A stretch of DNA of 64,000 nucleotides from Lepeophtheirus salmonis (lineage: Eukaryota; Arthropoda; Copepoda; Siphonostomatoida; Caligidae), in assembly GCF_016086655.4 (NCBI RefSeq), contig NC_052131.2:39681705-39745704 (forward strand), in the 5' to 3' direction. Shown piece after piece: positions 13,501 through 26,914 of the stretch. Under the pieces are notes generated by a model that made no database searches, was not told where the DNA came from, and saw only the letters and a list, made by a program, of their open reading frames with translations. Position 1 is the stretch's first letter, and every line of letters begins with the position of its first letter. The translations under genes and the position numbers were made by a program.

Positions 13501-16500
13501 ATGATTATTATATAAGATGTTCCATCTAATGAAGATAAATACTAAGACTAACTTGCTAATCCTCTTCTTCCACTTTTTAATTTGTACCCATTATACGTTC
13601 TCCCTTTTTCCGTTTGTGCAATAATTGGTTTTTGGATTTGTAATTTGTTTCATTTACGAATCGGCAAACAATACCTTAAAAACAACTTTGAGACACGGGG
13701 AATCGATCGTGTTTTATGAAAAAAATAAACTTATTTGCGAAAAAACAAACCTTCCCTTAAGAACCCAGCAATCTCGTCTGATAAGAATAAAACATAGTTT
13801 TACATACGAAACTCAAAATTCTAAAAAACTTTTATTTATGTTTAAAGTATGTATCTGTCTTTGTTTTTGAAATAAATACCATTAATAATTGTTTTTCTAC
13901 GCTGGACGTACATCACACACACATATGAATTATCTTAATACTTTGAAGGATTATTAGTAACACGTCGTTATTTTTAACATCTTTCGCAACCTTTCCCCTA
14001 AAAATAAACAGAAGAAAAGATCCAGCATCAGTTGGTAGTCACTAGTTAGTCAATTATTCCCAAATACGGGATTATTATTAAAAAATTGTGGGAAATAGTT
14101 CGCAGCTAAAAATTTCTAACTCTAATTCAACCAATCGGCGTTCATAACATTTATTAGGAGAAAAGAAACAGAAAAATCGACAGTTGACATTAAAATTCAC
14201 TGTATAGCAGTGTGTTAGCGAGGTAATGCCTTGGTAAATTTCAAAATTATATTTGGGGAGCAAGAAATGTAGATTAAATAGGAATACTCTTTTTAATTTA
14301 TTTATATTGCACCCCCAAACTACATACTGTCACAGCACCTTCCGGAGAATATATTTTTTATTTTGTTCATGCCCCATTATATTGTCAAATTTATATTAAA
14401 ATTCATGCATCAACACAAAATCCATATGGAGTATTTATACATTTTTAATTTTGCTTCACAAATATATGTAAATGATCCAATATTACATTGACATATTCCA
14501 GTGGCTTAATAATATACATATACTTTATATTCAATTTTCTTGGAAGGATTAAGATCCTACCAAAGAATTTTAGCAATAATTTAGAGGCTTCATTGAACTT
14601 ATTAGACTTTATGTATAGTGCTCCAATATGACCTTTCAAATAGAATCTATATTTCAGGGGTTATAATCCTGTTTTTATGCAACCTTAAATTCGCGTTTGT
14701 AGTATGCCCGATAGGGTTTATCAGAATACAGGAGGACCGGATTATGTTGAATCTCAAGGAACCAACAAAATATGTCAGTCATAAAAAAATCTGCATTATG
14801 GAATTAATTACATTTGGGACTTTCAAAAATGTCCACAATAAAGGAATATCCGGAAAAAGCGTTGACGTCTTAATGAGACACGGCGCTACTCTAATTTGTA
14901 AACAGAAATGAAAGATAATTTATTCAGCTGAAGAATACCAAAGTGATTCAGACTCATTTTGATAACAAAATCCTCCTTGCTTGCTTTTGGTTTGAAAGGG
15001 CTGCATTTATGTATTACATTAACCAACTGTTCCTGTCTATGGGAAAGGTTGGAACGCTCAATTGTAAATTGCAAAAAAAGTACATATTTAAGTTCTTTTA
15101 AAGTGGCTGGATTATTATTAAAAAGATATAAATTTGTTGACTAAAGATTTGATAAGTCCTATTTAAATCATCTCGGAGTACTAGAGAAAAAATGTTTCTT
15201 CAACTCTTTTCGGTCTCCCCTGCTAATTAAGTATTTCTTATTAATATATATTGATTTACCTTAGATCATAATAATCAATGAACTTACATAATTCAAAAAA
15301 TAAATAAGTTTACGAGGGAATCTAATTTGATTTAACATATTTGATGTATGTGTTAATGATTTTTTTTAAATCACGCTTCTGAATCAAAGTCTTTTTACCG
15401 CACTCTTAAAGATTTTTATTTTACTTTACATGTAAGCATTTTAATAATTCATTCATTCTTAGCATATCATCACAATCTTTCTTAGTTATTTGTTTTTTGA
15501 TGAAAGGGAATGTAATCTATAAGAAAGATTTTCTAAGTTTTGAATTTTGAATAATATTCTACTTAATAAAATGTATAATAGGTCTTGAGACAATGTCTAA
15601 GTCTGAACTTTGTTCCGGTTTTGTCTTAAGTAATTTTTTCCTGACCGATATTTTGGACCAGACCGGGATCTCAGACAGTAGACCGAAAGTTAATTTTTTT
15701 CAAATCGTGGACCGGTTTTTTTCAATCTCAATCTATGGACCAATTTGTTCCTCATCACTGATTTATTAGTTGGAACAATATAATTTATGGAACACATTTA
15801 ACTTCATATGTCGTCATTGAAAAAGTCTACAACAATTTTTTAGTAAATTAAATTTAAAATATTTAACTTTTTGGGGAAAAAATCAAATATTTAATTTTTT
15901 GGAAAATCTATAGCCATTTTTAAAAAATAAAATTTCTTGAAAAATAATTTTAGAAACCCACAGCGTTTCACGAAAACTTTCTAATGTTAATTTTTTTGCA
16001 AAAAAAAAATTCAAAAATACACAATTGTTTGCAAAAAATTAATTTTTTGGGTAAAAAATTTGTTAAATTGAATTCTTTAATTTCAAATATTAAATTTTGT
16101 ATTAAAACGGAAAAATGGCTTATTTTTTTTTTTTTTTTTTTTGAGGCCTACAGCTCTACCAGCCCACGCCCTGGGAAAATCCCTGTCATAGGCTGATATT
16201 CAAAATTTTGAAACAAAAATGATGTTATCAACAATTCATCAATAGAATTGGTCTAGATCGATGTGTTCTTTTGGGACTGCTACGGTTCAAACTTCTTCCA
16301 AGAGCCGAATTCGTTTGGTGCATTAAAAATCATAAGGGTTATGGTCCGGTCTAGTATTTTCAGACTGAAAGCTAACTCTAGTGTAAACTATAAAGTTAAA
16401 TAACTTTGTATATTATATACCTATGTATATATTTTGTATTATGGGTTTAAAGTTCACGGCAAAGTTCTATTTTTGTACATTGGGGGGACGACTATAAAAA

Positions 16501-17357
16501 CATTTTATGGTAGAATTTTTAAAGATGTGGGTCAATTCTTCCTAATATGTAAGGGTCTTTTTGTTTTTTATAATACAGGATCAAAAAGTTTTAATGTGTA
16601 CATTTAGGGTATGCGTATCAACAACAATAAAAATGTTCAATCAAGTTGATTAACATATTTTCTTAATTTTTTGTGAAGATCAAGTCACTTTTCGTTGTGT
16701 GTTGAGGTTTCATAAAAATCTCAACACAAGTCAAGTATCGAGTCTTCAAAATACATTCTAGAGTCTAAGTCAACACTTCTGGCCAAAGCAAGGGTACGCC
16801 ACATTCTAGGAACATAGATAAAGTGCACACATTAATTTTGCGTCAACTTAATGGAGTTAAAGTATGACTGGTGCCATACCCAATTCATTGACACCAATGT
16901 TTGCAACCTTGTAAATAAAACTAGAGAACTCGATTTAGCGAGTTCTCCACATCAGCTAGCAACAAGGTTCTATATACATAATCCATACTTCTTCCTTTAC
17001 ATAAAACCCATGGATATTTTAAAACAATAAATCATTAACTTATGAGCAACCTTGTGGATCTACTTATAGCTTGACTCAAACCAACCTTCTTCTCAGAAGA
17101 AAATGCATTAATTAAATGGTTTTATTTTGCAAAAGAGTTTTTTTTATTTACCCGCAATAATTTTTTAGTTCTTCTTACCTTTAAGAAAGATTTAAATAAA
17201 TAAAGTAATTAAATAATTTATTTATGTACATGCTTATTCATGTTTCTTACGCATTTACAGCGTATGTAAAGTTTGATGTACTGGATATCACGACGATGCA
17301 TTTTACACATGTAAGGTTAATCCATTGTCTTAAAGAAACGTACATAACTACATAGAA
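13501..17357. other. Intergenic AT-rich DNA, unidentified short ORFs
   Basis: Short ORFs near 13625-13870 and 14618-14911 show no family motif. Two repeat-family fragments lie inside: GACC/GGTCC-type sequence at about 15595-15740 and a hAT-MITE-like block at 15830-16175. No gene is supported. Confidence 0.4.
15830..16175. repeat. hAT-MITE-like repeat
   Basis: Same AAATTTTTTGGGGAAAAAAT-type body as 9290-9622, with a T-run of about 19 near 16122. It ends in GGCCTACAGCTCTACCAGCC and CACGCCCTGGG, a decayed terminus of the family. Confidence 0.45.
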
Positions 17358-17696
17358 CGAGGGTGGTCTGAAAAGTGTCCGACCTCAACGTGAACATGGC
17401 AGCACTCATAAATAAAAGCTAGAAAATGTACAAAATTGAGTATCAAATAATATCAGACATATTAAAGTTTGCTGTGTTAAAATTTGAATGTCAATCCAAC
17501 TAGGAGTAATTGAGCCAAAGACAAAAAGTGTCATCTGAACAATTATTTTGCTTAAAAAAACCCTGAGTACTATTTGGACGGGTTATAGAGACGGGAACAT
17601 CAATCGGGAGAAGTGTGTAGAGTTATAATTGAGATTTAGTTATTTAAAAAATGTATTTTGTCTTTGTTAGGTCGGAAACTTTTCAGAACACCCTTG
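17358..17696. mobile_element. MITE with mariner-like terminal inverted repeats
   Basis: The left end CGAGGGTGGTCTGAAAAGTG continues TCCGACCTCAAC. The right end read inward on the minus strand is CAAGGGTGTTCTGAAAAGTT continuing TCCGACCTAAC. They match along about 30 bases with few differences. A TA lies directly after the right end (17697-17698) and near the left end (17353-17354). At about 340 bp with no ORF, it is a non-autonomous Tc1/mariner-type element. An internal segment (AATTGAGCCAAAGACAAAAA) recurs inverted near 29215-29275. Confidence 0.7.
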
Positions 17697-20098
17697 TATA
17701 TACATAAAAGAGACGATAGAGAGTCTATCATTACATATTGGTTAAAGCTATGACTTCTAAGTCAAATCATTGTAGACAATGTGTATACAGGATATAACAT
17801 ATGTTTTCCTTTAATACAAAAATAAACTAAAAGAATTTTTCTGAAAATTCAGTGTGGGTTACATTTGTATTCTTCCACAAGTTATCAACAATTTCTATCT
17901 ACAAATTATTCTTATGAAACATTTGGAGGCACTTCAAATTTTTCGTCAATTATCTAAACATAATTGTCACAATAAAAAAAGGCAAAATTAATAGATTTTA
18001 TGGTTGAAAGGACATATCTAAGCAAATAAATAAAGGTTCTAATATTTAGTTAAATTCTTGAATATCTCAAATGATCCCATAAGTTTCTTTTAAATTTTTT
18101 TTTTTTACTGATAAAAAGATTAGGCGTCTTTTGGTGGGCTCGGCAATATTCTAAAATTGAAAAAATGGAAAGAAAAAATTAATTTAGAGGACAATTCTTC
18201 AAAACTTTTGAATGACGCTTTAATTTTCAAAATTGAGCATATTGTATAAAATAACTATTTGAGAAGAACAAAAAATCTTTCAAAACAAAAACAAAAAACT
18301 ATGGATATTTTCTTTCCATTATTTCAATGGTAGGAAATTGCAGAGAACGCCAAAAGATGTCGAACCATTTTAGTTGGCAAAAACAAACCAACAACGAAAA
18401 ATGGCTCATATTGTCAACATACTTTGGGAACTTATGTTCCAACAAAATTATTTGAGAATCGAATTAAAATTAAATTTGAAATAAAATAAAAATACAAGAG
18501 TAGTATAAATATTTTAAAAAAATGATTGGGATTTTTTTTTTTTTTCTTGATTTTTGTTCAAGATTGTTTTTATATTGGATGTTAGTCCCCATTTTATCTA
18601 GGTATTATACCTCCTTCAAATATCCTCTTCCTTCCTTTTCAATCCCAAGTTATGGGCCATAAATATCTACATACATTCATACCATGTCAATGCCAAATTT
18701 TGATTAACTATCTAACCTTTTCCAATCAAAGAATCCTTCATAAGTTATAACTATTCATTCTTAGCTCCTTTTCATATCGTGATCCTTATCCATATACCTC
18801 ACAGATCCCAATAACTTTGAACTATTGCTGTTATTATTCATTTTTCTTTGGATGGATGGTTTGCTGAAACTACGACTCAAATATGCATCCTTGTTATTTT
18901 TAACGCAAGTCTTCAAATAAACCCAAAAGAAGAATGAGATGCACTTTTTGAATGTATGTATATGCGGGGGGGGGGGGGACATTAAAAATTCTAAGAATTT
19001 TAAACCACCGACATGAAGTCAACAAAATATTTAATTTTTTATGGGATGGAACGTCGTATATGTACAATATTATACAAAAACATACTCATTTGAGTAGCTT
19101 ATTTTAAAGAAATACCAAATATGGGCGAATATCTACATATAATAAGATGGACTCAATTACAACAAATGCATTTTGATATTTATTCAAAAATTTATTTTCT
19201 TTGTTTGTAAAATATAATTAACCGCTTTGTTGTATGCATTAATTGCATAATTAATTGATGAATTGAGTTGATGAAATATACATATGTATATCAAACTAAG
19301 AATAATCAATGGGAAAGTGTTGGGTTTTTTGACAAATCTTTACAATTTATAAAAAAGTTGTTTCTCTCAAAATTGTCAGAGGTAATTTTTTTTGGAAGAA
19401 AGAAAACAAATTTAACCGAATATGCTTTATTTTAGGATCGACAAATTAAAAAAAGGTTTTTTTGAAAAATTTGAGTTATAACTTTTTTGGAAAAGAGGAT
19501 ATTTGATCTTATAACTATTTTTTTGGGAAATATATTTAAAAAAAACTTTTTTGGACGGTAAGACATAAGTTCCTATTGTAGAGGAAGGCAAAAGTTCAAA
19601 TTTCAAGTTTGTGACAAAAATGAAAAAGATAAAAAATCTTTTCGACCAATTTGACAACTAGCTTTGAGTCAAGTTGTAATTAGGGAATTACAGAGCTAAA
19701 GGCTTGTAACCGAGCAGGAATTAAGTGTCTCACGATCGGATTTTTATTTTATCACTCAACCTTTCTTCTAGAAAGGGGAAAAATATAGCATCAAAATCAG
19801 ATGGTGACTAGTCCATCACCGCTGGGGTTATTCTTCATTTAATAGTATTGAAATCCTAACTTCTCAATATGAGTTCATTCCGGTTAAAACAATCAACGTT
19901 CAGAACTCTAATAAGGAGCAAGTGGAGTTTTAGAAATATGAACAGTTGACTGAAGAATAGATTGTACATTTTTAAGTTACTGGGATATACTGCGCTCATT
20001 ATTGGGATTTTAGACTCGACTTATTCTCGTAGTTAAAATTATTAAGCTTTGAATAAGAGCACGTCTTTAACTCAGTAACATAAAAATCTACAAGGTAA
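17697..20098. other. Intergenic AT-rich DNA with a possible small MITE
   Basis: Mostly low-complexity A/T sequence and a poly-G run at 18966-18978. At 18123-18362 the ends look loosely inverted (GGCGTCTTTTGGTGGGCTC against GACATCTTTTGGCGTTCTC), which may be another short MITE. No coding sequence recognised. Confidence 0.35.
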
Positions 20099-20498
20099 GG
20101 GGGGAGGCGTCCGCAGGGGAGGACTGGAGGGGTTGTAGCACCCCTCCCCTGCAAAAAAAAATAAGGAATTTTTATTCTTACTAAAAATTTAATATTTGAA
20201 AAAAATTTCTGGATTTTTGAAATTTCTTTCAAAAAATTTTATATTTGAATTTTATTTATGAAATTTTTTGCAGAAAATTTCATTTTTTGTGAACAACTCA
20301 GAATTTTTGATTTTTTTTTTCCAAAACAAATATTTTTTGAGACTAATTATAGATTTTTGAAAATATAAATATAAGTATAGTATAAGTTTAGAAATAACTT
20401 TATATTTGAAATTAATTTTCAGAATTTTTTTCAAAAAATTCTGAAAATTAAGCCTTCCACGAAAAAAAAGAGAATATATAATCCTGCAGACGCCCCTG
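20099..20498. mobile_element. Non-autonomous hAT-like element, reference copy of the CAGGGGCGTC family
   Basis: The right end reads CAGGGGCGTCTGCAGGATTA on the minus strand. The left end is GGGAGGCGTCCGCAGGGGAG on the plus strand. Between them lie a GTAGCACCCCTCCCCTGC block and a body of AAAATTTTTTGAAAATT-type units. CAGGGG termini are usual for hAT elements. I could not find a clean 8-bp target duplication. Related copies or fragments are at 9290, 12020, 15830, 24645, 29528, 43160, 45640, 46254 and 57950. Confidence 0.6.
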
Positions 20499-21239
20499 GG
20501 TATTCATTCGTCTACTATGGATTTTTCTGTTTTTTCCCCCAAATTTGTGTTCTGAACGTTGGTCAGTTTAATTCAAATTAGCTCTTGTTAAGATGTAAAA
20601 AATTCAATATGAACTATTTTTAAAAAATCAATATTTGGAAACAAAGCTGAAGAACATAGTAGTGACACGTGTCTGTTCGCCTCAAGATATTTCCTTCGGT
20701 ACGTAAAAATCTTTTTCCCTGCAAGATGTATCTTTTGAGAGAACGCAGATGACACTATTTTATTATTTTTCTCTTGATGTATGCATTTTTTCCTTCCCTT
20801 TGCAGAATTCACCTTGTTAATTCAATGAAAAGGTTGAATTTATGAAGGTTGCATATTTATTTATACAGTGTATTCAATGAAACGCCTCTATAGACAAAAA
20901 AAGTTACCACATAGCCTAGTTGGTCTTCATTTTCTTACTTGATTTATCCATAGCTTTAGTTGGAAAGAATTTTCTAACAACCAACTCATTTTGATCCTTT
21001 ATTGTTTTCTTTTTGAGATGATAGGCTTTAATATATAAAAAGATAACGACGTGAGAAGACTAAAAGCTTGAAACTTATAATTAAATATACTTCACTTCAA
21101 ATAATAATTATTATTTAAACGACTTTCCTTATCTTCCTTATATCAATTGAGGATGACTGAATTATTAGTGATAAAAATAGGTTATATTTTGGGTTTGTTA
21201 AAAAAAAGGAAAACAAAAATCCACATGATAATCAGACAA

Positions 21240-21440
21240 TTTGAAGGAGAGCAGCTTAGCCGCAATGACGTTTCATTAGATCAGCTGTGACGAGGGATGA
21301 GGAGGGCGGGAGGAAATAAACTAGGACATAGGGAAGAATTACTACCATGTCGATCCTCAATTCTACTCTGAGTCCAACAAGGACATAGAATTATAACTCC
21401 TCAACCAACCTTAAAGGCCCCTCTCCCTCTGTATTTCATG
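21240..21440 (+). repeat. SINE-like interspersed repeat, copy B
   Basis: Block order GAGAGCAGCTTAGC, TTAGATCAGCTGTGACGAGG, GGAGGAAATAAACTAGGACA, GTCGATCCTCAATTCTACTC, TGAGTCCAACAAGGACATAG, AATTATAACTCC. This is the clearest copy of the family. Confidence 0.55.
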
Positions 21441-22756
21441 AGTACACACGAATGTTCAAGCAGTTTTTGAATTTAATAGAATACAGTAGAAAGTAAAGTT
21501 CACTACTTTGGAGTTCCATAATAATGACAATATCTAACGAAAAGAAAATGTATTCTTCAGATGACCAATTTCAAAAAAGGGGCGAGCTAAAAAATATAAC
21601 AGATTTTCTCAACTATGAATTATAATTCAGAGTTCATGCTAAGCACTCGTACTTAATTCTTATTAAACTGCGACTTTAGACTCGAATCGGACTCGCAACT
21701 CAACTAGGACTGGTAATAAATTACTTGTAAATTGGAATTTTTTTTTGTAAAAAGAAGGATGGCCCAAAGTCCACATAAGACTCAGGATGAGTCTTTTCTT
21801 AAAATGAGATTCCACATTTGTACCACAGACTGTACCCATTTTGTCCCGAATTCCCATCCTATCCCGTATCAAGCCTACTAATGAATAGATCTACTGGGTA
21901 TATGTTTACTTATTTTCGGATACAACCGAAAGTTTTTTCATTGTATGTTACATAGCCCGACATTATTTGTAATATCATTCATTATAGATAAATCCTTCGG
22001 GAGATAATCGTGTGTTGTTTTTCATGAATATTTATGATCTGTTTTATTATTACATATTTTAAATATATATGTACGTTTATGTATAAAGTCAACATGGAGC
22101 TTTATAAATACCTTTATAGGTGTACAGTACTGTGTGTATACTTATGAGGCGCATATATATGTAGTTCCAACCTTTCAATTAAGGTAGTTCTTTGTACTTA
22201 AACAATATATTAATACCACACACTATTTGAGAACTTGGTAAAGACATGATATTTGCATTTATTGCAGTATAATATATAACCTTCTCAAAAGGGATGTGTC
22301 TTTGAAGTGAAAATATACAAGTCACTGTACGTTCTACATAAATAAATATTTTGTCAAAAATAGACGAAATGACAATAGAAAAGGGTTGGTTTCTTTCTAA
22401 ATAGTAGGTACATATTATGGAAAAATCATGAGTCCTAGAGTGACGTTATTATAGGAATAAATCATCTGCAAGGTGACATACATCGTATATTGAGATAAAC
22501 AAGACCAATTATAGAAGTTCATATTTGTATTTACTATGACAGAAGAGTTCAGTCAGAATAATTTGTACCATCAGAGAGTAGCCATTACCATGCCATCCAG
22601 GCCCGTGAATACAAGGGGATATGATCAGGACTGCCAGTGTTTAGGGTTCCTCCCCAGATCTTGGTTTTTACATATTATCTCGTGTTCTTGGGTTTTAGTT
22701 TAGAAACTGTGTTTTGGGGTTTTCCATATTTAAGCTAATAAAGAACAATTACAAAA

Positions 22757-23290
22757 TTGTTTATTTACTTATTTGATTCAAGCCTATATACTAGTGGATA
22801 CAGTCTTTTGCTTTACAAAACGAATATATTAACTCATTACGGTGTTAACATAATTTTCAAAACGTTAAACAATTATAGAACTAAACCTACATTACAGTTT
22901 TTGCAGTGTATTTGTTGTAAAAAGATAAACAAGCCAAATATTGAATTTCAGTCAAAGTATTTCAGACCACATGGCTTCTATATGATGATAACATCGGCGT
23001 ACAAAAAAATTTCAGACTATCAGAAATTGATTTGAATGATCAAAGCAACCATAAAGTAAAGAATGAAGTTTATATTAGAGGAAATGCAACATCACATTCG
23101 ATGAATAAAACTTTTGATGAAATTAACGCTATAAAATTTAAACAGGATTGTTTAAAGTTGTTAGTAGATCTACCTATGCAATCAAATATAGAATATATTT
23201 GATTTTGATAGAAATGGGATAATTGCAAAGCTAGGGTTACTAGATCCTAAAGTATTCCAAAACTTCAGTATTTCAGCACCATAAACCAAT
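22757..23290 (+). other. Unidentified degenerate coding-like stretch
   Basis: An ORF of 92 codons (22757-23035) contains CICCKKINKPNIEFQSKYFR with a CxxC pair. In other frames the following 250 bases read as Lys/Ile/Asn-rich protein-like sequence, including FDFDRNGIIAKLGLLDPKVF near 23200. It could be an old transposase relic. I do not recognise the family. Confidence 0.25.
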
Positions 23291-23814
23291 GGAAAAAATG
23301 CACCGAAACATATAGAAAACTATCTTGATGATTAATCTGCTTTATTTGTAGCCGACCATTAGTAAATTTATACAGAAATTTCTAGAATAAAAATAAGAAA
23401 ATAAATCATAATTTACTTATTCTTAAAGCCTCGAATTTTAAAAAGCTACGTTCGGTATTTTTTTGAAAAGATTACTGGTGCCCCTGGGTGTTGGGTGCAA
23501 CACAACCCTTAACTAAAATTTAGTTTTCGAAATACAACAACAATGACAAGTTGCAAGATTACTGATTAAGTTTTCATCATTACATGACATAATTATTATG
23601 AAAATGCCCCCCCCCCCTCTTGAGATAGTTCTGGTTATAGCTCTAAAGCAAAGTATGTTTTTAGTTGTCCCGTTTTTTTGGGGAATTGGTAATCTGAAGA
23701 ATGAATTTACTTTTCTTCAGCTGTTGTCATTATTATTTAACTTAGTAGTTAACTTCTTTTAATACATCATTCAATTATATTCAAAACCTGATTGAACATT
23801 CGTGTGTGCTCATA

Positions 23815-23910
23815 AAAGACGAAGAGTAACCCTGAGGATTTGTTGCAGAGTTATATTGTGGAGTTTTTGGTGGACTCAGAGTAGAAATGAGGATCAACAT
23901 CCGAGTAATT
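23815..23910 (-). repeat. SINE-like interspersed repeat, partial copy C
   Basis: The minus strand reads GTTGATCCTCATTTCTACTC, then TGAGTCCACCAAAAACTCC, then ATATAACTCTGC. This matches the second half of the copy at 21240-21440. Confidence 0.45.
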
Positions 23911-24644
23911 CTTGCCAAAGTCTTTGTTTATTTCCTTCTCCCTTGTCAAAGTCGATCGTAGCAGATCTTCTCAAAAAAAAAAAAAAAAAACAAATTATCA
24001 GGGCTTCCATGTTGATTGTGGATTTCTTTTTCTTTTTAACATCCCCAAAATACAAACGATTTGCATAATTTCTATTGGAGCAATATTCAAGTTCTTGGCA
24101 GACAAAAAAAGCGAGGACCACTACATTGTACAAATATTGATCACGTGGTCTTTGTTTCACAATTTATTTGGTGCCCTATACTCGCATACATCACCTCCAT
24201 TTCCACATTTCTTCTTCTTTTGTTGGTTTTAGATTTACAATTCTTTTTCCTGGTTTGATACTCCCCTTGAATAAATCTCACGTCTCCCAAAGGATCTGCA
24301 TCTCCCAATTTAAATACCGTTGATAAAAACGATGAATTGATCCTTTCCCAACCTTAAATAATGATGAAATCATAAATAAAAAAAGAAGAAGACACATAGG
24401 TATTTGTTGATCATTGATATTATAGCTCTATATGTATTATGTACAATATATATACGATTATTTAATCAATTCAATAGTAATAAATCTTTGAGGCATGTTT
24501 GAATTTGCTACCGCTTTGAAGGTCTTAGATTTTTTTCATATAAAGACATATTATCTACTTATACATACCAACAGCATATTTTTAAGGATGTATTTTTTTC
24601 CTATCCCAGTCATGAAACAAGTTAATTAAAAATCGATATATGTC

Positions 24645-24795
24645 ACGGAGTTCCCACAGCGGTTGGGGAGTTTCTAGCTCCCCCAAAAAAAAAAAAAAAA
24701 AAAAAAATCCATGAATTTTGCGTAAAAATATAGATAACAATTTTTTTAAGGATTTATTTTCCTAAAAAATGATCATTTGGGGACACTCCTGTACC
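24645..24795. repeat. hAT-MITE-like fragment
   Basis: CACGGAGTTCCCACAGCGGT and CTAGCTCCCCC are followed by an A-run of about 23. It closes with TTTGGGGACACTCCTG, a diverged form of the GACGCCCCTG end. Confidence 0.4.
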
Positions 24796-25069
24796 TTGCT
24801 TATACAAAAATACTCTATCTTTTTGTTGTCAACTGTCAATTCCCTTGTTTCACTTGATACGTCATGCCTGTGTCATATATGTATATATATTTAGATAAAT
24901 AAACTAAGTAATTAGTTATAATACTTACACAAATTAGTTGTTGTATATTGATATGCATATACATATGAAGTGTTTTTCAAAAACTAAGGTGACTTTTCAA
25001 ATTTTGCGGGCAAATTACTTTTGGTGTGATTAATTTTTTTATGTTATTACAATATTGACACTGATCAAT

Positions 25070-25725
25070 AAATACTAGTGCTGTATAGTTCCTACGACAG
25101 ATTTCCTTATCAGCCCCCCCCCCCTCATCTCTTTTTTTATCGGTCCGATATTTTTAACCATACTACAATACCAAGGACCGATTAGTTGGTCTTCAGTATT
25201 ACGGTCCCAGCTAGCTTTTTATTTTCTTCACTCCTCCTAGGAAGAAAATAATAAATGATTACTAGAACGTATAATGAGAAGTTCTAGCCACACACCTCCT
25301 ACCTTAAACTTCTGGTATCTTGTATTTTTAAAAGAGGTTATGAGGTAACTTTAACAATTGAAATGATATAGTTATTAGTTGTTGCAATTGCCATAAAAGA
25401 CCGATAAGGACCAGAACTGGGATTGCCAAATTTATTAGGATCGGATGATTTGACTGCACTCTTTTTAGTTTTTTAGACCGATCCAGGACTACTAGAATAT
25501 CATACGTTCTAGCCACATACATCTTACTTTAAACTTGAGGTATATTATCTCATTAAAAGAGGTTATGCTGAACAGCTAAAAGACTGCAGTTACTAACTAC
25601 GTCACTTCAGCTGTTGCAGTTATAAAAACCCGATAAGGACCGATTCTCGGACAGAATAACTTTATTTAGACTGAATGGATAGGACTGCAGTCTTTTTAGT
25701 TAGACCCATCTACACTAATAAAATC
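25070..25725. repeat. GGTCC-family repeat with an internal duplication
   Basis: CGTTCTAGCCACATACATCT and its context at about 25490-25570 repeat the sequence at about 25265-25345 (TTCTAGCCACACACCTCCTA, then CTTAAACTT, then AAAAGAGGTTATG). Both units are followed by CCGATAAGGACC-type sequence. Two diverged units about 230 bp apart fit an old tandem or nested duplication. Confidence 0.5.
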
Positions 25726-26671
25726 AAATTAAAATAATATTTTATGAAATGAGGATGGACCAGAGATTCTACTAATCTGAAGATAATAATTTAATGAATT
25801 TGAATTCCGGGAATGAAGTGAAATGAGAAGAGTAATAAAACGATATCCTCGGTATATGTAGGTCTATATATTTACATATGTAAATATATTAACTACGTTA
25901 ATACTTTATCAAATTACAGGAGCAAATATTTTACATGAAGAATAAAAATAATCATGTGTAATTACATGTAATTGCAAACTACTTTAAAATGATTCTGCAA
26001 CTACCTCACATATATGTATACAAATCCAACACCAAAAAATCATGAAGAAGCCTTGGGCTCTCTCTTTCTCCCTCGGTATTATTATTTTTACCTCCTCCCT
26101 TGCTGTTATCAAGTGCTAACTTATCCTTGATTTGTGGAATTTAAAAAGATTGTCTATTTAGTATCACAATGAAGGGCTGTGAATGTGTATGTATTTTGAA
26201 CGTCATGTCACGATGAGACAACTTCATATCCCTATATTTTGAAAATAATTTTTTTAATTTGTCAAAGAAGAGTTTCCTGGAAATATAAAATAGTAATATG
26301 TATGCAATAAAAATTTTAATTTTTTCGGATAGGAAAAATGGTTATTTGATATGTATTCAAATAAAACTTTTTCGTGATTTATTTTCAAAGACAAACAAAA
26401 GTATACAAGTAGCACAAATAAACAAATTATATTCATATAGATACATTACATATTAGATAATTGTTAATACAAAAATAAAACTTTTGTAGGGCCAACTATT
26501 CATGGCCAAGTTTGAGTAAAACTAAGAGATCCATAGCACCAAAGAGGAGACAAAACAAAGTATGATGACGCTTTGAATTTAAAAAAATAATTATTAAAAA
26601 TAACTTTAGGACATGTCCTGGCCAAGAAACAATGGTTTTTTTTTTTTTTTTTTTGAGGGATAAAAATATAT

Positions 26672-26677
26672 TTTATT
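26672..26677 (-). promoter_or_regulatory. Polyadenylation signal of the CAP-MAM gene
   Basis: AATAAA on the minus strand begins 11 bases after the stop codon. An A-tract of about 17 bases follows (T-run in the plus strand around 26638-26654). A very short 3' UTR is implied. Confidence 0.55.
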
Positions 26678-26687
26678 ATTCTAAATC

Positions 26688-26914
26688 TTAGGCACATTCT
26701 CCATCACGAAGAATTACGTCGTCGATGGCTAAATAAGTAGAGGTTAGGCCAAATCCATTGGCCTTAAACGTGATAATGAAGAAATTTAAGATTTTTCTAA
26801 AGGTTATTTGAGCACGGATCCATCGACTAGATGTGGAATTTCGTACAATAGACACAACTCCAGGACGACTTTTATAAGGCCATGCAAGGACTTTCAATGG
26901 AAGACTATTAGCAC
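26688..26914 (-). CDS. CAP-MAM gene, exon 7 (end of MAM-like domain)
   Basis: Completes residue 455 and encodes 456-529. The stretch LPLKVLAWPYK, a Trp in SSRWIRAQITF, and the ending YLAIDDVILRDGECA match the second half of a MAM fold, including its last Cys. Acceptor ccatttcag; the intron before it is 69 bases. TAA is at 26688-26690. Confidence 0.85.

Larger units (their letters stand above)
20499..26637. other. Intergenic AT-rich DNA with repeats, no gene recognised
   Basis: Holds SINE-like copies (21240-21440, 23815-23910), a hAT-MITE fragment (24645-24795) and a GGTCC-family block with an internal duplication (25070-25725). A low-confidence coding-like stretch lies at 22757-23290. There are homopolymer runs near 23605, 23972, 24686 and 25113. 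Confidence 0.4.

Noticed and set aside
23802..24160. Overlapping ORFs on both strands around the A-run at 23972
   Set aside because: They overlap a repeat fragment and a poly-A tract, read KKKKKK/FFFFFF, and have no family motif.
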